Origin: Hydractinia symbiolongicarpus
Taxonomy: Eukaryota > Cnidaria > Hydrozoa > Anthoathecata > Hydractiniidae
Assembly (NCBI RefSeq): GCF_029227915.1
Contig: NC_079884.1
Location: 8,928,001 to 8,992,000, forward strand
Direction: 5' to 3'
Length of the DNA: 64,000 nt
Numbering within the stretch: position 1 is the stretch's first letter; each line of letters opens with the position of its first letter. This document shows, one piece after another, positions 10,971-24,425 of this stretch. A program made the position numbers and the translations under genes. The notes under the pieces were generated by a model. The model was given only the letters and a program-made list of their open reading frames with translations, made no database searches and was not told the origin of the DNA.

Positions 10971-12229
10971 TTTACAAAGCTCTTAAGTTTAATACATTTC
11001 TTTTACCAGAATTTTTTTTTTCGGAACACACTATTGTAGTAATAAGTACTTCCTATTACAGAATTGCATGTGTCGCGTTTCAAGATACCAATGTGCAATT
11101 TATATATACGTTATTTTTATGGGAAATTCAAGAAAATCCGGGACGTTCTTATTTTCTTTTTGAAACATGACCACAAATTTTAGACTCTGTTCTTACCAGC
11201 AGCAAGTTAGACTATTTTTGTATTCGATTTACACAATTTAATCAAGTGAAAGTTCATTTATCAATGTTTAAAGGGGACCTAAAACATTTAAGCTGTGCAA
11301 GTTGTTGCTGACGTCAGCATGGTCCCTTTTTTCTCATATTTCGAAATTTCGTGGCACCTGACTCAAATTATTCCGTAATTATAGCATGTCAAAAAGTGGA
11401 GAAAATGCCCCAAAAAACTGTCGTTGTTCCAACTTTTTTTTCACTGATTGTAGATAGCAGGTATCCAACCTCGGTTCACGAATATGCTTTTTTTTAGACA
11501 AACAACGCTCCCTTTCGATATCATTTTCTGCTTCACAAGACTAATAAAGAGACAAACTCGCTCACCCCCTGATCTTGATATCATTTTGCAAGTTGGATGT
11601 TAATATCTTCTTTGTTTTACGCGATCTTTTCCTAAACCTGCTTATAACTTAAACAGCCTTCTCATTTATTCTCTTAGAAAATCAAGAAACAATATGGCGT
11701 AGTAATATTCGATAACGATTTTCCCCGATAAAAAGAATTATTAAACCTTGCAAGTTAGTGACCAGTACTTTCTGGTCTACTGTATGAAGTGTTCATTTTA
11801 TTGAGGGCAGGTAATCTGGGAATCAGTTTGTATTTTATGAATCGATTCTATTAATGCTATTGTTTTCTCCTTTTAAAAGATAAAATCAATGTTTGAAGGA
11901 AAAAATCAAGAAAGACTTTGTTTTCCTAACTTTTACTTCAAATAGAATAAGGGAAAAAATATTATAATCTTTTCACAAATTGATAAAGTCTTTGATTTTC
12001 ACATCATTGTTTCTTTTTTCATTGATTATTTTTAACAAAAGTCGTAAATTATAATATTTGAGCAAGCGGGGCGTGCGTTTGTAGCTCTCCATTTTAATTA
12101 GAAAGGGCGGAGCTTCTTACTTCTTCATCACGTAAGGTGGCGTTTGCATGCAGCATGACTCAGCTAAAAATCGAAAAACGGAAGGGTTTGAATATCTTTG
12201 TATCAGAAATGTCAAATTTCAAGACAAAA
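10971..12229. other. Intergenic sequence, nothing recognised
   Basis: AT-rich sequence with no coding region, RNA gene or clear repeat that I can support. Confidence 0.45.
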
Positions 12230-12432
12230 AACGAAAAGAAGAGTCAGACAATAATTTTTTTTTCATTAAAATTCATTGTCATTCGCGAAAGTTTTTGTTC
12301 CCAAAAATGAAGATTTTGGAAAATTCGCGAAAATTTTTTCTTTAAAATTTCTTCCAGAAGTAGAATTTGCGAAAATTAACTTCGCGAAATTTCGCGATTT
12401 TTCATCCTCGCGAAAATTTCTGCCCTTAAAGT
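12230..12432. repeat. Dispersed repeat with recurring TTCGCGAAA words
   Basis: The words TTCGCGAAA, AAATTCGCGAAA and CTCGCGAAAATTT occur about five times in 200 bp. The pattern looks like a fragment of a dispersed element rather than a gene. No ends could be defined. Confidence 0.4.
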
Positions 12433-13119
12433 AGAGCTTCAAAAGTTAGTTAATAAGTCTTTTCAATTTTTTTAAAAAGCTTTTTTCGTATTCATATTTT
12501 AGAATTAATTATGCTGCATAAATTATTATGTCATATATTTAAGTAATAGCAAATTTGACATTTTCTGTCATCAGTTATTTTAGACCTAAGGGATGTGCAT
12601 TCAAATTTTATCAATGCATAGATATTACTAAGGTGAATAATTACCTTAAAGTGTTTTCCAAAATCACACTTGTGTGCTCGTTCCAGGCCTCTTAATTTAT
12701 TTCCGATGACCCAATAACTTGGGAATGTTTTAATTTTTGTCCTGTTTAAACAAAAGCTAATATTATTAGTATTATAAGCCAATTAATAATATCATAAGTC
12801 ATAAAGAAAAAAAAAGGTTAAAATAAAGTCTAAAATGAATATTTTAAAAAGCCAAAAGCTGTTCCTTGGATTTTTTGATTTCCGTCGGCAAAGGCGGAAT
12901 CTTTAATATCGCCTGGGCAGATAGAGAGATAGAGAGATAGAGACAGCCCAGAGCCTGGACGCCTAAAACTTATCCAGGCTAAGGCTTAAATCCTCATTTT
13001 GACAGATTTTTTTCTGAAAACGAGGCTAAATTGAGTTTTAAGCCAATAAGAATCCTAACAGTGCAACAAATTGTTTTATTATCCAATGAAAATTACTTTA
13101 TTTTAAAGTTTATAATCGA

Positions 13120-13235
13120 AATTTAAAGCCCGTGCTGAGTAGCATAATGAAGATCGTCTTATAATGCGCCATCTTTGATGTTATATAATTACGTCATTTC
13201 CTTCTGTATTACAATTTTGTAAGCACGTAGACTAA
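13120..13235. repeat. Dispersed repeat fragment shared with 57850-57975
   Basis: ATGCGCCATCTTT, then TAATTACGTCATTTC and ACAATTTTGTAAGCACG occur here. The same words in the same order, slightly changed, occur at about 57857-57930. Two copies of one old element. Confidence 0.55.
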
Positions 13236-13333
13236 AGCTATATTCAGCAGAACTAATTAATTATCAATGAATTTTAATTTAAAGAGGAATTGTTGAGGCT
13301 GGATATTTTTGGTGAAAGATAATGTATTATAGC

Positions 13334-13367
13334 TATAAAATCGTGACATGTATGTCACGATTTTATA
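13334..13367. repeat. Perfect 15-bp stem hairpin
   Basis: TATAAAATCGTGACA is followed by a TGTA loop and its exact complement. It is isolated, with no T-run or gene next to it that would give it a regulatory role. Confidence 0.7.
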
Positions 13368-14403
13368 TCTTTTTTTCAGATTATTGCTAATGGCGGAAAT
13401 CTTTAAGCCGCAGGGCTTCTTGTCTTATTTCTAACAGCAATAAATTGTACAAACTACCACCAGTAGAAAAGAGTCCGCCTTTTCCAGTTTCTAATTTTTA
13501 CTGAAGGTAATTTCACAATCAACATTTTGTTTCTACTAGTATTCCCTATCGAGTTTGTGGAAATTGCACATGCGCAATAAGTTTTAATTCGGGTAAATCG
13601 TGTTTACATAAAAATTTAGAACCGGTACGAAATCTCATACCTTTCCTTTCGACCGGTATCAGATTTGTACCGGTATGAGTTCAGCATAGACAGAACTAAG
13701 AAAAGTATGTAAAGCTTGAATCCTAAATCAAAAAACATATATTCTCATTTGAAAAAAAGAAATTCATTTCCTTCACCAAAACTCTTTAAGATAAACTATC
13801 GGTTTTATTAGTTCCGGGAACATAAATTTAAATTTCTTCAGACCTACTTTTACCAATGTGTGAGAACTGCTTTTAAATTTTTAAAAACTGCTTTAAACAG
13901 GTTGAAACTTTTTTTAGGTTGTTCAATAGCTGAATCCATCATTAGAGCATTCTAATAACGACATGGTCGATAGAAATGCATTTGATTTGTTTAAACAATG
14001 AACAAGATGTTTTTAAAAAGAATCATTGCACTACCTTTAAAACTCATCTGACCCTTAATGGTTTTTTCGATCTTGTTTCTATTTAATAAACTATTCAGTA
14101 TCTTTCAAATGAACCCTAAAACACGTGTTTTCAAAAAAAAGAAACGGTTTTAGACCCTTTTTTCGACTTGGGTTTTTTTTGTAATTTTGGTTTTAAAAAT
14201 GTTTCAGTGATTAATTTTGGCGATTCATGAATAAAAGCTGTGCCAAAATTCAGTTCAAATTTATTTTGTCTAGGTACAAATGTTACCATAGAGATAGGTG
14301 ATAAAGGAGAGAATTGTATAAAATGTACTTCAAGGTCAAGAAAAAAATTACAAATTTTTTTTTTATTTTTCATGTGACGTGTTACCTTAACTATTTTTCC
14401 ACT

Positions 14404-14560
14404 ACTAGTCGTTAGCCCGTGGAAAAATCCACGGGTTCGCCCGTCCTTTTTATACCGCATTGCATGCGTCTCGATACCTGCGCAGCTAAGCTACCATTTT
14501 GCGTGACAGACAGACGGACGGACGGACGGACAAACGCATGCGGGTATTATAATATGAATA
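14404..14560. repeat. Dispersed repeat with ACTAGTCG-TTAGCCCGTGG left end
   Basis: Begins ACTAGTCGTTAGCCCGTGG, with a short inverted repeat (CCCGTGGA / TCCACGGG) just inside, then a GACGGACGGACGGAC microsatellite. Related left ends occur at 45372, 45831 and 47046. Confidence 0.55.
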
Positions 14561-14850
14561 ATTTCTTTTTAGTGTTTAAATATTTTAAATATTTTATTTT
14601 CTGTCTGTTAATTAGCTGTTGCCCATGCTCTTGAACTAAGCTGACGTAACAATGGTAACAACAACCTAGTTGGAGAAACCCGTTTTTCTGTTGCTTTTAA
14701 GCGGGAAAACGAGACTCTCCATATAGTGGAACTTATTCGTAAACCGAATTGAATACCGGACTACTAGATGTTAGCATTTCTTTATTAAAACTTACTTGCA
14801 GTGGCATTTCTGTGTTTGTTGATAAAGTAGAAATAAAAATAAGAATAAAG

Positions 14851-14897
14851 AAAAACAAACAAACAAACAAACAAACAAACAAACAAACAAACAAAAA
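14851..14897. repeat. (CAAA)n microsatellite
   Basis: About eleven uninterrupted CAAA units. Confidence 0.9.
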
Positions 14898-16193
14898 GGA
14901 TCACAAAGTTTGGTTAGTGGAAATTGGAATGATAGTGTATTAGCGCCATTTTATATTTATAATACTAATTATAACAACACGCTCTACCAGATAATAAATG
15001 AAGTCTCTTTAACGAAAGAAGAGAAAAATTAGCAAAGTTATACCTGAACAAACCAACTGTTGAAATTACTTGTTGTACGCACAATGTCATTCTCTCTATT
15101 TAACTTTTCCACGACTTTATTTATTTATTTCACAAAAATACGCAGTCATTGAAATACGATGTAAAAATTTTTTTAAAAACACCTGCTACGAAGAGCAGAT
15201 ATATTGGAAACTTGGCCAACATAGGATATGTAGGAGAGCAATTTACTTGTAAATACGTATATTTTTTAAGAGAAAGTTACACTTAAAAAAATCTGCTGAC
15301 AATAATTTTACAGCAGCAGTAATTGTGCAGAGTTATTTTCTCACAAATAGTACTCTATTTGTCGACGAGAAAGCTGAAATACAAACAGCTGCAGTTTCGT
15401 CCCCAGGTATATAATATATGGCATTGAGAAGATGAAGAAGTGTGCGTCAAAAAACGCTATGAGCACCGCATTATCGGAAAAACGTGAAAAAACCTCGTAG
15501 AGCTTTCTTGGTTTCTTTTTAACATGCACGAAACACGCAGTCAGTTCAATCCGCAACAACGGTTTTACTCATTATATTTCTTTCCAAGAAACATCTTAAG
15601 TCGTCACGTTTTGTCCTAATCCTCTCCTTCCCAGGGTCTGCAATTTTGGATATGAGGATGAAACATGTACACTTTCATCTTTATCCCAAAACACAGGTCC
15701 TACAGGCATTCTATCTCTATATTAAAACTACCCTTATTCAGTCTGTCACACCAAGTGGTGCCATGCTAAAAACGCACGAAACAGTGATTCTACAAAGGCC
15801 AGTAATTTAAGAACTGAAGAACCCGTGGGATTTTTTGTTGTTTGATGACTAGTACTCTTATAATAAAATAATATATTTTCAAATGGTGTGTTGTGTTCCA
15901 AATGTTTAGGTAAGTTGATATCTTGACAGTTGTCTCTCTTGCATCAACACTGAATGAGTATTTATTTATTTATTCATTATTTATTTGTTTATTTGTGAAA
16001 TATTTATTCAGAACGTCATTTCAGTTAAAAAACTGCTTTCCAAACGAGGCCTGTAACTCTCTACAGACAAAATTCAAAAATTTCCATTTCAAGATTTAGC
16101 TTTAAATATTAAAAACAGGACATCATTCATAATTTACTGAAAAAAAATGATTTGTACGCTTATATCAAGTGATAACAACAAGCCAAATCAGAG
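14898..16193. other. Intergenic sequence, nothing recognised
   Basis: No coding region or RNA gene supported. TTTATTTATTTATT runs are seen at about 15960-16000. Confidence 0.45.
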
Positions 16194-16552
16194 CACGAGA
16201 CAAGTCAGAACAACGAGACAAGTCAGAACAGTGAAACAAGTCAGAACAACGAGACAAGTCAGAACAACGAGACAAGTCAGAACAACGAGACAAGTCAGAA
16301 CAACGAGACAAGTCAGAACAACGAGACAAGTCAGAACAACGAGACAAGTCAGAACAACGAGACAAGTCAGAACAACGAGACAAGTCAGAACAACGAGACA
16401 AGTCAGAACAACGAGACAAGTCAGAACAACGAGACAAGTCAGAACAACGAGACAAGTCAGAACAACGAGACAAGTCAGAACAACGAGACAAGTCAGAACA
16501 ACGAGACAAGTCAGAACAACGAGACAAGTCAGAACAGCGAAACAAGTCAGAA
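16194..16552. repeat. 18-bp minisatellite, about 20 copies
   Basis: The unit ACGAGACAAGTCAGAACA is repeated about 20 times with almost no change; only the outer two or three units vary (GTGAAACAAG, GCGAAACAAG). Because 18 is divisible by three, both strands stay open, giving repeating hexapeptides QVRTTR (+) and SRCSDL (-). I do not call it a gene: there is no signal for a start, no splice context and no family match. Confidence 0.95.
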
Positions 16553-19384
16553 TTCCTGTTAAAATATTAAGTGATTGATTTCATTGTTAAATTATTGAGT
16601 TTTTTTTTTAATTTAAGCAATTCATACCCAATCCTCCACGGAGATAAAAATTGCAAAATACGTATACATTATGAATAGGGCAACTCCTTCTTCCGCTTTC
16701 TTCTTCTCTTTTCTACTACGAAAAAACGTCCTGCACACCAGATTGCCTTGTTATGAACTCTCGTTTTCATTTTCCGCTACAGCGCAAAATGTTCACTCGC
16801 TTTTTTGTTAGCGCACGCGCACTTGGACAAAATCTCTAATTTGCTCTAACCGTGCACACGCAAACAACCAGCGGGAAATGCTGTCAAATGAAAATTGGAG
16901 ACATGCACAAAAACCAGAAACGGATTTTAAATTTGAAAGTCTTAAAGCAATACAGTCAGTTTCGCTTTTCGTAAAAAAGAAAAAAAGAGTCAGATACTGA
17001 GTCTCATGTATAACGCATACTTTCTACATCTAACTGCTTTTCTCTTTTAAGAAATATCCTTGCGTTGCATTGAATACATGTTATAAATAAAAAATACATA
17101 AGTTACTCACTATTGTAGTGGTGTGGGGGCGGAGTGAGACAATTTGGCGTCATAGAAGAACGACCACTGATCAACATATCGACAAATTTTCACTGTTTCT
17201 TCCTTAGTTAGTTTTTCATATTTTTTTAATTTCATCTTTCGCATCTACACAAGGCTGGCATTGTGTGAAACAAATTTTATTCTCTAGATTTTCTACAACA
17301 CGCAGATGGCGCGGGTTTTCTGAAAGAACAAATCACCATCTGGCAGCGAAATACGATATTTGAAAATGCAGAATAATTTTTATTTGGGGGAAGCTGTGTT
17401 GTTGATAGTGTTTTTATCCTTATCATGTATAGTGCAACCTTTCAGGGGAGAGAAAAGACTCCCAGCCCTAAATAAAAACTATAAACAAAAAAATAATTTT
17501 AAAAAGAGTGAAAAAAAATTCAAGTGGTAAAAAAATTAACGCAGGTGAAGACTTATGTATACAAAAAAGTGACAGTTTTTGTAAACATGATTTTACAATT
17601 TTCGATTTATGAATTTATTTAGGCGCAAATAAAAACTTGTAAAGGTTAACACTTGGTTTTAGTGAAAAGCTAAAAATCTAAAAAATTGAATGATTAAGAA
17701 AAATAATTAAGAAGAGGAAACACAACAACAAAAATAAATTTAAAATCCCAAAAATGCCTGAATTTCCTTACCTATAAAATATTAAAACCACGTGAGAAAA
17801 AAAATTGAACATCCGAGCGAAAAAGTTATGCTTGTTACGTCATTACCAAAATCACGCCAATCCCAAGCTCGATCCAGTATCTAGTAAGCAATATTACATC
17901 GTTTCATTTGAAGCCTATCATAAAAAATAATTTTAATATCACAAGTACTTCTTTGCCTAAACAATCCCATAAAATTTCATATCAAATTGATATTTTTCGA
18001 GTTATTATGACCAGGAAGGTAGAAATGCAATCTTGAGAAAAACGCAAATAAACATTTTAAAGGATGGAACGACTTGATACGGGCAAACGGACAAGTTCAA
18101 TCTCGTCAATTTGCTCTACACCTAAATTTCCAAGTCATAGCTCTGCAAACTTCGAGGAGTTCATTTTTCAGGATAAGTCTTTGTGAGTACCCGTGGCTTG
18201 GTTAAATTTATATTCTTGTTGCTAAAAGGTTATGCCAGGAACATTGACAGTGCCGTGTATGGATTGAAAAACATTTACATACAGGTAGAGTAGTTGGAAA
18301 GCTACTCAAAAACGGTGAAAATATTTGCTATGGCCGTTGTTATGAACAAGTCTTTTGTCAGGAAAGAGTGAAAATACAGGGTTCCAAACCACTTTGGCCA
18401 AACATACTCAACGAAAATAAACATCTTCTCAATCAATATAATTACGAATCACCTAAAAAACCTGATATTTCGCAAAGATTGACTAACGTTGCGAAGCAGC
18501 CTTAAATAATTTCTGAAACCTGCGACGAGATTCAACTACATATCTATTTTTCATGAAGGTGATTTCCTTTAAGGTATTTGTTGTCTGACCTTTAAATACA
18601 TCTTGGGGGGAAAAGGTACAGGTTTTATTTTTTCTCGAGTTAAAAAGAATTACTTCTTGAGATATGCAATAAAAGTAGTTTTTGTTCCACCTAAAGAAAG
18701 GCCAGCGTTAATTTAGGGGCGGCGTAAAAAGAGCAGGGGGTAATTTTGTAAATTTTCTGCAAATATTTATTTTCGCAAATAGTGACTATTGCCATATTTG
18801 CAAAGATTTATTTTTGCAAACGCAGCAAAAAAACGCAATAAATCATCCCGATACTTTAAACCTCGTGGAATCGGTCGGTAAAACAAAAACAATTTGCTTT
18901 GAAATATAAACACGATTAAATTATATAAAATAATTTATTGTAATAAATAAAAAAAATAAAGTATATAATATACGGTATGTTTTTTATATCGTCTCCCAAA
19001 CCTAGGAGGAAACGTTGTCGCTTTATTAGAGGTCGAAGCTAGCCACATTTTTCTCAGTGTTATGTTTAGATAAAGTAAAGAGAAAATGTATGAATGAGGA
19101 TCATCTAAGCAGCACTTCAGTCTAATAATTTAGGAACAGAAGCAGAACCAATTGGATTTCACAGATGCTAAAAAAAAAGCAAGGTGGATGTTCATGTTCA
19201 TGGATGTTCGTCCTTTACGGTCTATTGATATTTCTTTATTTGTTTTATTCAGTGTAGATAGGGTACTTGTAGGACTCTTACCACGTTTTCAGGGCGTGGC
19301 TATATAAAAGAAACTGATAATTTGAGAAAATACAACAAGTTTAACAAAACATAAAAAATATGCAATATCTCTTAGCCATTGAGT
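16553..19384. other. Long intergenic stretch
   Basis: No supported gene. A cluster at about 18740-18850 with repeated TTCGCAAAT and TTTGCAAA words looks like a repeat fragment. The 3' UTR of SAMHD1-like copy 1 should occupy the right end, although no AATAAA is obvious close to its stop. Confidence 0.45.
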
Positions 19385-21374
19385 TCACTTCGTATTATTA
19401 TTCACATCGCACGGTGTACTTGTACTGATATTTGAAAAACTTTCTGATGCTTCTGAGTTTGAAATATTGGTGAAATAGCCAGACGTATCGCCTTCCATCG
19501 TATTTGGTATTAAATAACCGTTTTCTTCGCACCAAAGCTTAAAGGAATTCTTAACTGCTAATCTTTTTTCACGTTTTGTGCAATACACTCGAATGAGCTT
19601 TTCAAGAAATGAATTTGGCAATATATCGCTAAGATATTCGCGTCGTAATTTTATTGGTTTTCCATCTTTGGTGAAGAAAATCACTTCTTCGACTGGATTT
19701 TGATCTTTCATCCCATATCCAATTGAAATGATATCTACAAACAGATCCTCCCTTTCCAAAGCACCATAACTTGTATCTATGATTGCTTGTGCAATCATAT
19801 CTTCTTGTAATTCATCAGATTCACGTTTAGTGGAGCTGGAATTAATGCGAGCGCAAAAATACATCATAAAATCTCTTTTCTGTATTCTCTTGATAAGTTC
19901 TTGCGCATCCTTTAAATCTTGATCATCATCATTAGATCTCAAAATGTCGTATATTATGGAGTCTGTTAGGTTTGTGTAACTCTCCATATTATCAATCGCA
20001 GCTGAGATACCATATTTGTTGTCAACTTTCAGCATCGCTTCACATATCATTTCTTCAATGATTCTTGTTGTCTTGTGTTGATATACTTGGTGATGCAGGG
20101 CCCAACGAACGTGAAATAATTCATACAAATTAAACATCTCTTTGTCACGAACACATATTTGTAGCTGTCCGTCCACGGATAAAATGCGTATATTTTGAAG
20201 ATATCGTTGAATATCAAACGTGTTTTTCATTCCAAGATGATGCGTATCACGGGCAAAGTAATCAAGTTTATCACAATCGATACCAGTCCTTTTGTTGGAC
20301 ACAATCTCGTAAAGAAACCATTTTTCTGCAGTTCTTCCTCCACAGTTGCAAGTCTCCACGATGAAGTCTTGTTTCGGATCTCTTCCCTTTATCATCCGCT
20401 TAATCAATTCACATTCATTTTCCCCAATACCTCTCTCCGTCAATATTTCTCGTAAACCTTCGTTTACATCCAACATGTAATCAAATAAATCACACGATCC
20501 TTGTTCGTGCGTCCATCTTGTGTCTAGTCGTGCACGTTTTATGAATGTTCCATCGAACGTGTGCGAAAATGGACCATGTCCTAGATCGTGACACAAGCCA
20601 GCAATTTTCACGCAAAGAATTTCTGTCTCTGTTATTTCGACAGCATTATCATACTCGGTGTTGTGAAGTTCTTTTAATGTTTCCAACATGAGACCACACA
20701 AGTAAGATGTTCCAATGCAATGTTCGAATCGATTGTGGCATGCTCCCGGAAACACCCAGTAACTTGAACCTACACAAAGAAAGGAAAGTTACAATAAAAT
20801 TTTAATACCTTCTCACAGCATTTTTACTGAAATTTTCCTTCTCTTTAGGTTAAAAGACCGATAATTAGAGAGAACAAGGTATATTTGAGACTGCTTTTCG
20901 ATGTGCGTATTCTGTTTTAGGTATCGGTTTTTCGTTATGTACAATAATCAAGTTGTTGCTAACGTAGCCAGCCAAAAGTCTGCAAAAAAGTACTGATGCA
21001 AGTCTCTACTAAGAGGATCTGTCAAGCAGATACGGAAGCGTAAAATGCGATGTTGACAGAATACATTGTACTAAAGATTTTAATGATCGTGGATGCCAAT
21101 TTCGTCTTTTACATCAAGCTTGCAAGAAAGAAAAATGGCGGTATCATTTGTTAACGACCTTAAAAAAATGCTAATCACCTAATTGTTTGATGTCTCTTAA
21201 TCTTTGAAACTGAGGTGTATCAATAATGGCTACCAGAAGTGGATCCATCTTTACTGCTCCATGCACAGAATCTTGGAATATACGAATATTCTTCGTTTTA
21301 ACACTGAAAATATTCTCAATTTTTCTTTGCTTTGAATCTCCATAATTTAAGTCCGATGCAAATCGTTTCGACAT
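19385..21374 (-). CDS. SAMHD1: SAMHD1-like dNTP triphosphohydrolase, copy 1 (two exons)
   Basis: SAMHD1 enzymes cleave dNTPs to nucleoside and triphosphate, controlling nucleotide pools and restricting viruses. Exon 1 is 21374-21179 and exon 2 is 20769-19385, joined by a phase-1 GT-AG intron of 409 bp; 526 residues. ATG 21374-21372 is used, since the GTG two codons upstream is not a plausible eukaryotic start. Metal and catalytic residues match human SAMHD1: R79 and H82 in NRFEH (R164/H167), H126-D127 in [15 protein letters not shown] (H206/D207), H153 in WTHEQG (H233) and D232 in [13 protein letters not shown] (D311). The activator-site stretch DTPQFQRLR is kept. There is no N-terminal SAM domain: only about 30 residues precede the catalytic core, against about 110 in human. 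The loop at residues 194-216 has the human-like length. The paralog at 35309-37158 is in the opposite orientation. Confidence 0.95.
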
Positions 21375-22385
21375 TTTCACGTGGTCTCCCTAAAACTGCA
21401 AATATATATAGATATATATAAAAAGATGTTTAAGTACTACAAACCAGTGTTTTGAAAAAGGCTTTTTGCAGGAAAAATAAATAGGGAAGAAGGAAACTGA
21501 ATGTTGTCTTTATGGAGCTCCTTGGCAGAGGTTTTTACATGGAAAATGCTTTTAAAACACGCAAGAGTGTGTGCATTTATATGGCCGATTAATGTTTAAT
21601 TAAACTATAGATGCGACAACGCGTGTACTCAGAAAATTTGTTAATTTATTTTGTCAAACCTTTTCAGTTTTCGCTTACGTAGAAATAGTCATACATTTAA
21701 AGATTTAAAAAATTCATTCGCGTGGGTTTTTTAAACTACTTTTTACCATAAAACCAGCTTTGACGCGTTCATACGGAAATATATTTGATTTTTCCAGCCA
21801 AACAAAATTGCGAGAAATACATCACGTGTATAAACATCGAGGGAAATAGTGAAAAGCATTGAATTCAAGATTAAAATTTTCATGACAATGAAAATGACAA
21901 ATATTACGTTAAAAGAACAGCAAAAAGAAAGCATCGTCAAGAAACCAAAAAGCTAATTTGCTTAGTGGAAATCCCCCTTGAAAATCATCGTTATTTACGC
22001 TACAGAGAACAACTGTTTATAGACGGAAAGAAAATTGCATAATGAAAAAAGACCTTTACTCCTTTGTATAAAGTGCAAAAGGATCACGTCCAGCCTGTTC
22101 AGCAATTTCTAGACAAATGGTGATAGTAGTCTGAACACAGTGAAAGCTAAGCCTAATATGTTTTGAATGGTATGAATTGGGCGAAAGGAAAAGGGAAAAG
22201 GACAACTGAAAAAGGCAAACCTCGTCCAAAATTTCTAAAATAGGAAAAAAACGTGTCTTTTAGACGGAAATGAAATCAACATTGAAATATGTTTTGTGGG
22301 AATACTAGAGAAGAAACCAAAATGAAGTTCATGGCGCCCCCTATCGAAATCAAAGGTTCGAAATCCACTCTCTTATTTTCATTTA
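21375..22385. other. Upstream flank of SAMHD1-like copy 1
   Basis: The promoter is expected here. A TATATATAGATATATATA stretch lies about 30-50 bp upstream of the start codon, but I cannot show it is a TATA box. No other gene is supported. Confidence 0.4.
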
Positions 22386-22800
22386 GGAGGATAGCCTAGT
22401 TAACTAAGCTATCTTCGAGGATATCAAATTCAGTTTCTCTCATACAAAAGCTTAAACGCAAACAAATGTCGAAACAAATCCCTAAAATTCAAATCCACCT
22501 CATTTCAAACCCCGAATTACAATCTACCAATCAGCACAAATCAGCGTGGTCACATCTTACCCTCTTAAATAATTCCAAAATTTATTATATTTGTTCAGGT
22601 TAGTGAGGCTATTTGCGCTTAAAACAAAGGATTTCCAGATATTGACCACGTCAGCAAAGACCAATAGAATTAACCAATTAAAAAGCGCAGTCAGTATTCT
22701 GACCACAGAAAAATTCGGCGTAATTTTTCCAACCCTAGCAATTGCGATTTCCCGGGGTAAGAAAAATTATACTGGGTCTCCTGACTACTTGGAGGTTTCA
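22386..22800. repeat. Dispersed repeat, uninterrupted copy (empty site)
   Basis: This 415-bp stretch aligns by eye with 41040-41226 joined to 42244-42465. Shared words in order include CATACAAAAGCTTA, CACATCTTACCCTCTTAAATA, TTGCGCTTAAAAC, AAAGGATTTCCAGATATTGAC and TACTGGGTCTCCTG. The other copy is split at its TA (CTCTTAAATA) by a pogo-type element. A palindrome (GATAGCCTAGTTAACTAAGC) lies near the left end. Confidence 0.75.
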
Positions 22801-24185
22801 CCGATGAAGTATATATTTGACATGAAAGTCTCTTTGCTTTTACCATGGTTTTATCAAACCTATAGTCGCATTTTTTAAATACAAAATTACCAGTTTATAA
22901 ACGAAATGTCGGTGGGGGTAAATTGGCAACAAAAAATAGTCGGTAAGTTTTAAACTCGCCGACTAAACATTTGTAAAGCTTATAAAAAATGTAGAAAATG
23001 TATTTGTATTTAACAACAATAAAAAGGATTACTACATACAGTTACAAATTTAAAATTTATTTGAAATAAAAAACAATGTTTTATACGCACTATTAAAATA
23101 TACTCACATGGTGTTTTCTAGAAACGTATAACTGTATTGGTGTTCAAATTTTTGCTAGTGATATTACATGCTGGCTATTCCGCAGTATCTATTGAATTAT
23201 TTATCAGTTCTATTTTTTCGTTAATAAACATAACTTAAGCCCAGCTTACACCAGATGATAGTAAAAAATACTTTAAACAATCTGTGCAACAGTGAAAGAG
23301 TTGTTCATTCAAATCTTATTAGAAATAAATATTTTTAAAAAGAGTGAGGCCAGAGTGGGGCGGAAACAAGAGTTCGCAGAACAATAAAATCGCAGTAATT
23401 GCAAGTGAAAATCTAGTTTAGTGTGTTCAAATTTTTTCAAGTGTCTGATACAACAGCTGTCCCTAAAGACCATTAATTGTTAAATTTTAAAAATTGTCGT
23501 CAAGATGAAAATTACTTATGTTAGAAAGATCGTTCTTAACGGTGAATTTGGCTGACCATAATAACATTCCGATCGAGATTTTCTGCTTTAGAAAATACTT
23601 ATTGCAGACCACCTCCCATCGTGCAATCTCCATTCCAGGGCTGGTGGTCTTACAAAAGCCGTTCCAAAAATTTTCCCAAAATCAATAAAAGGGAAGGTGT
23701 TTTTAGGTCAAACCTTCATAAAAGATGAAGATAGTAAAGCAAACAGGCAGTGAAGGAAGAGTAGCTATCTAGTGTGTACAGGCTATGTACCGTTTGATTG
23801 TACTTCTGTAATGTACTTCTTCAGGGCAAAATCTTTGTCTTTAATTGCTGCAGAAAATGCTTTAAGTTGCGTGTTTCGAATTTTCAAGAGTAAATTCATC
23901 ATTTGTACTTAAACTACTGTTAACTCTTCACTCATTGTAATAAGAAAAGCAGTTTGCATTAAACCCTTTTCTACATAATTGTTTCTTCTTCTGCAGCCGT
24001 CTATTGCCGCCATTTTGATAATTTTTATTTTTAAATTTTAGCGCGTCGAATTTTCAGTACGGCGCATCATTTAAACAGGCATATACTTCGCCCCATGTTG
24101 AAATCTCACTACGCCCTACCATGTAAACAGGCACGACGTTCACCCAAGTTTGAAGTCTCACTACGGGTTAATTTCACTAAAAGTC
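22801..24185. other. Intergenic sequence
   Basis: No gene supported. An inverted repeat AGACCACC / GGTGGTCT brackets about 23607-23650. Confidence 0.4.
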
Positions 24186-24199
24186 TTAAACGCCGCCTA

Positions 24200-24425
24200 A
24201 ACCTACGTAGTGTTTCGTCCCATTTTGTCTGACTGTTCCATATTGTCTTAAAATTTGTTCCGTCCCATATTGTTGGGCACTGTTCCATATTGTCGTGGCT
24301 CTTTTAAACAACACTGGACGGTCATAAAAGCTTGTCCCATATTGTTGTGTCTCCTCTATACAGTACAGAACGGTCAAAAAGGCTTGTCCCATATTTTCAG
24401 GACTCTTTAATACGCGAAAAGTTTC
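24200..24425. repeat. Tandem repeat with TTGTCCCATATTGT core
   Basis: Two to three degenerate units of about 60 bp (GGACGGTCATAAAAGCTTG then TCCCATATTGTTG, and ACGGTCAAAAAGGCTTGTCC then CATATTTTC), preceded by shorter TTCCATATTGTC repeats. No coding value. Confidence 0.65.

Noticed and set aside
16147-16578. 143- and 126-codon open frames over the 18-bp minisatellite
   Set aside because: Both strands are equally open because the period is a multiple of three; no independent evidence of translation.
20195-20455. 86-codon + strand frame inside SAMHD1-like copy 1
   Set aside because: Antisense shadow of a strongly conserved exon.
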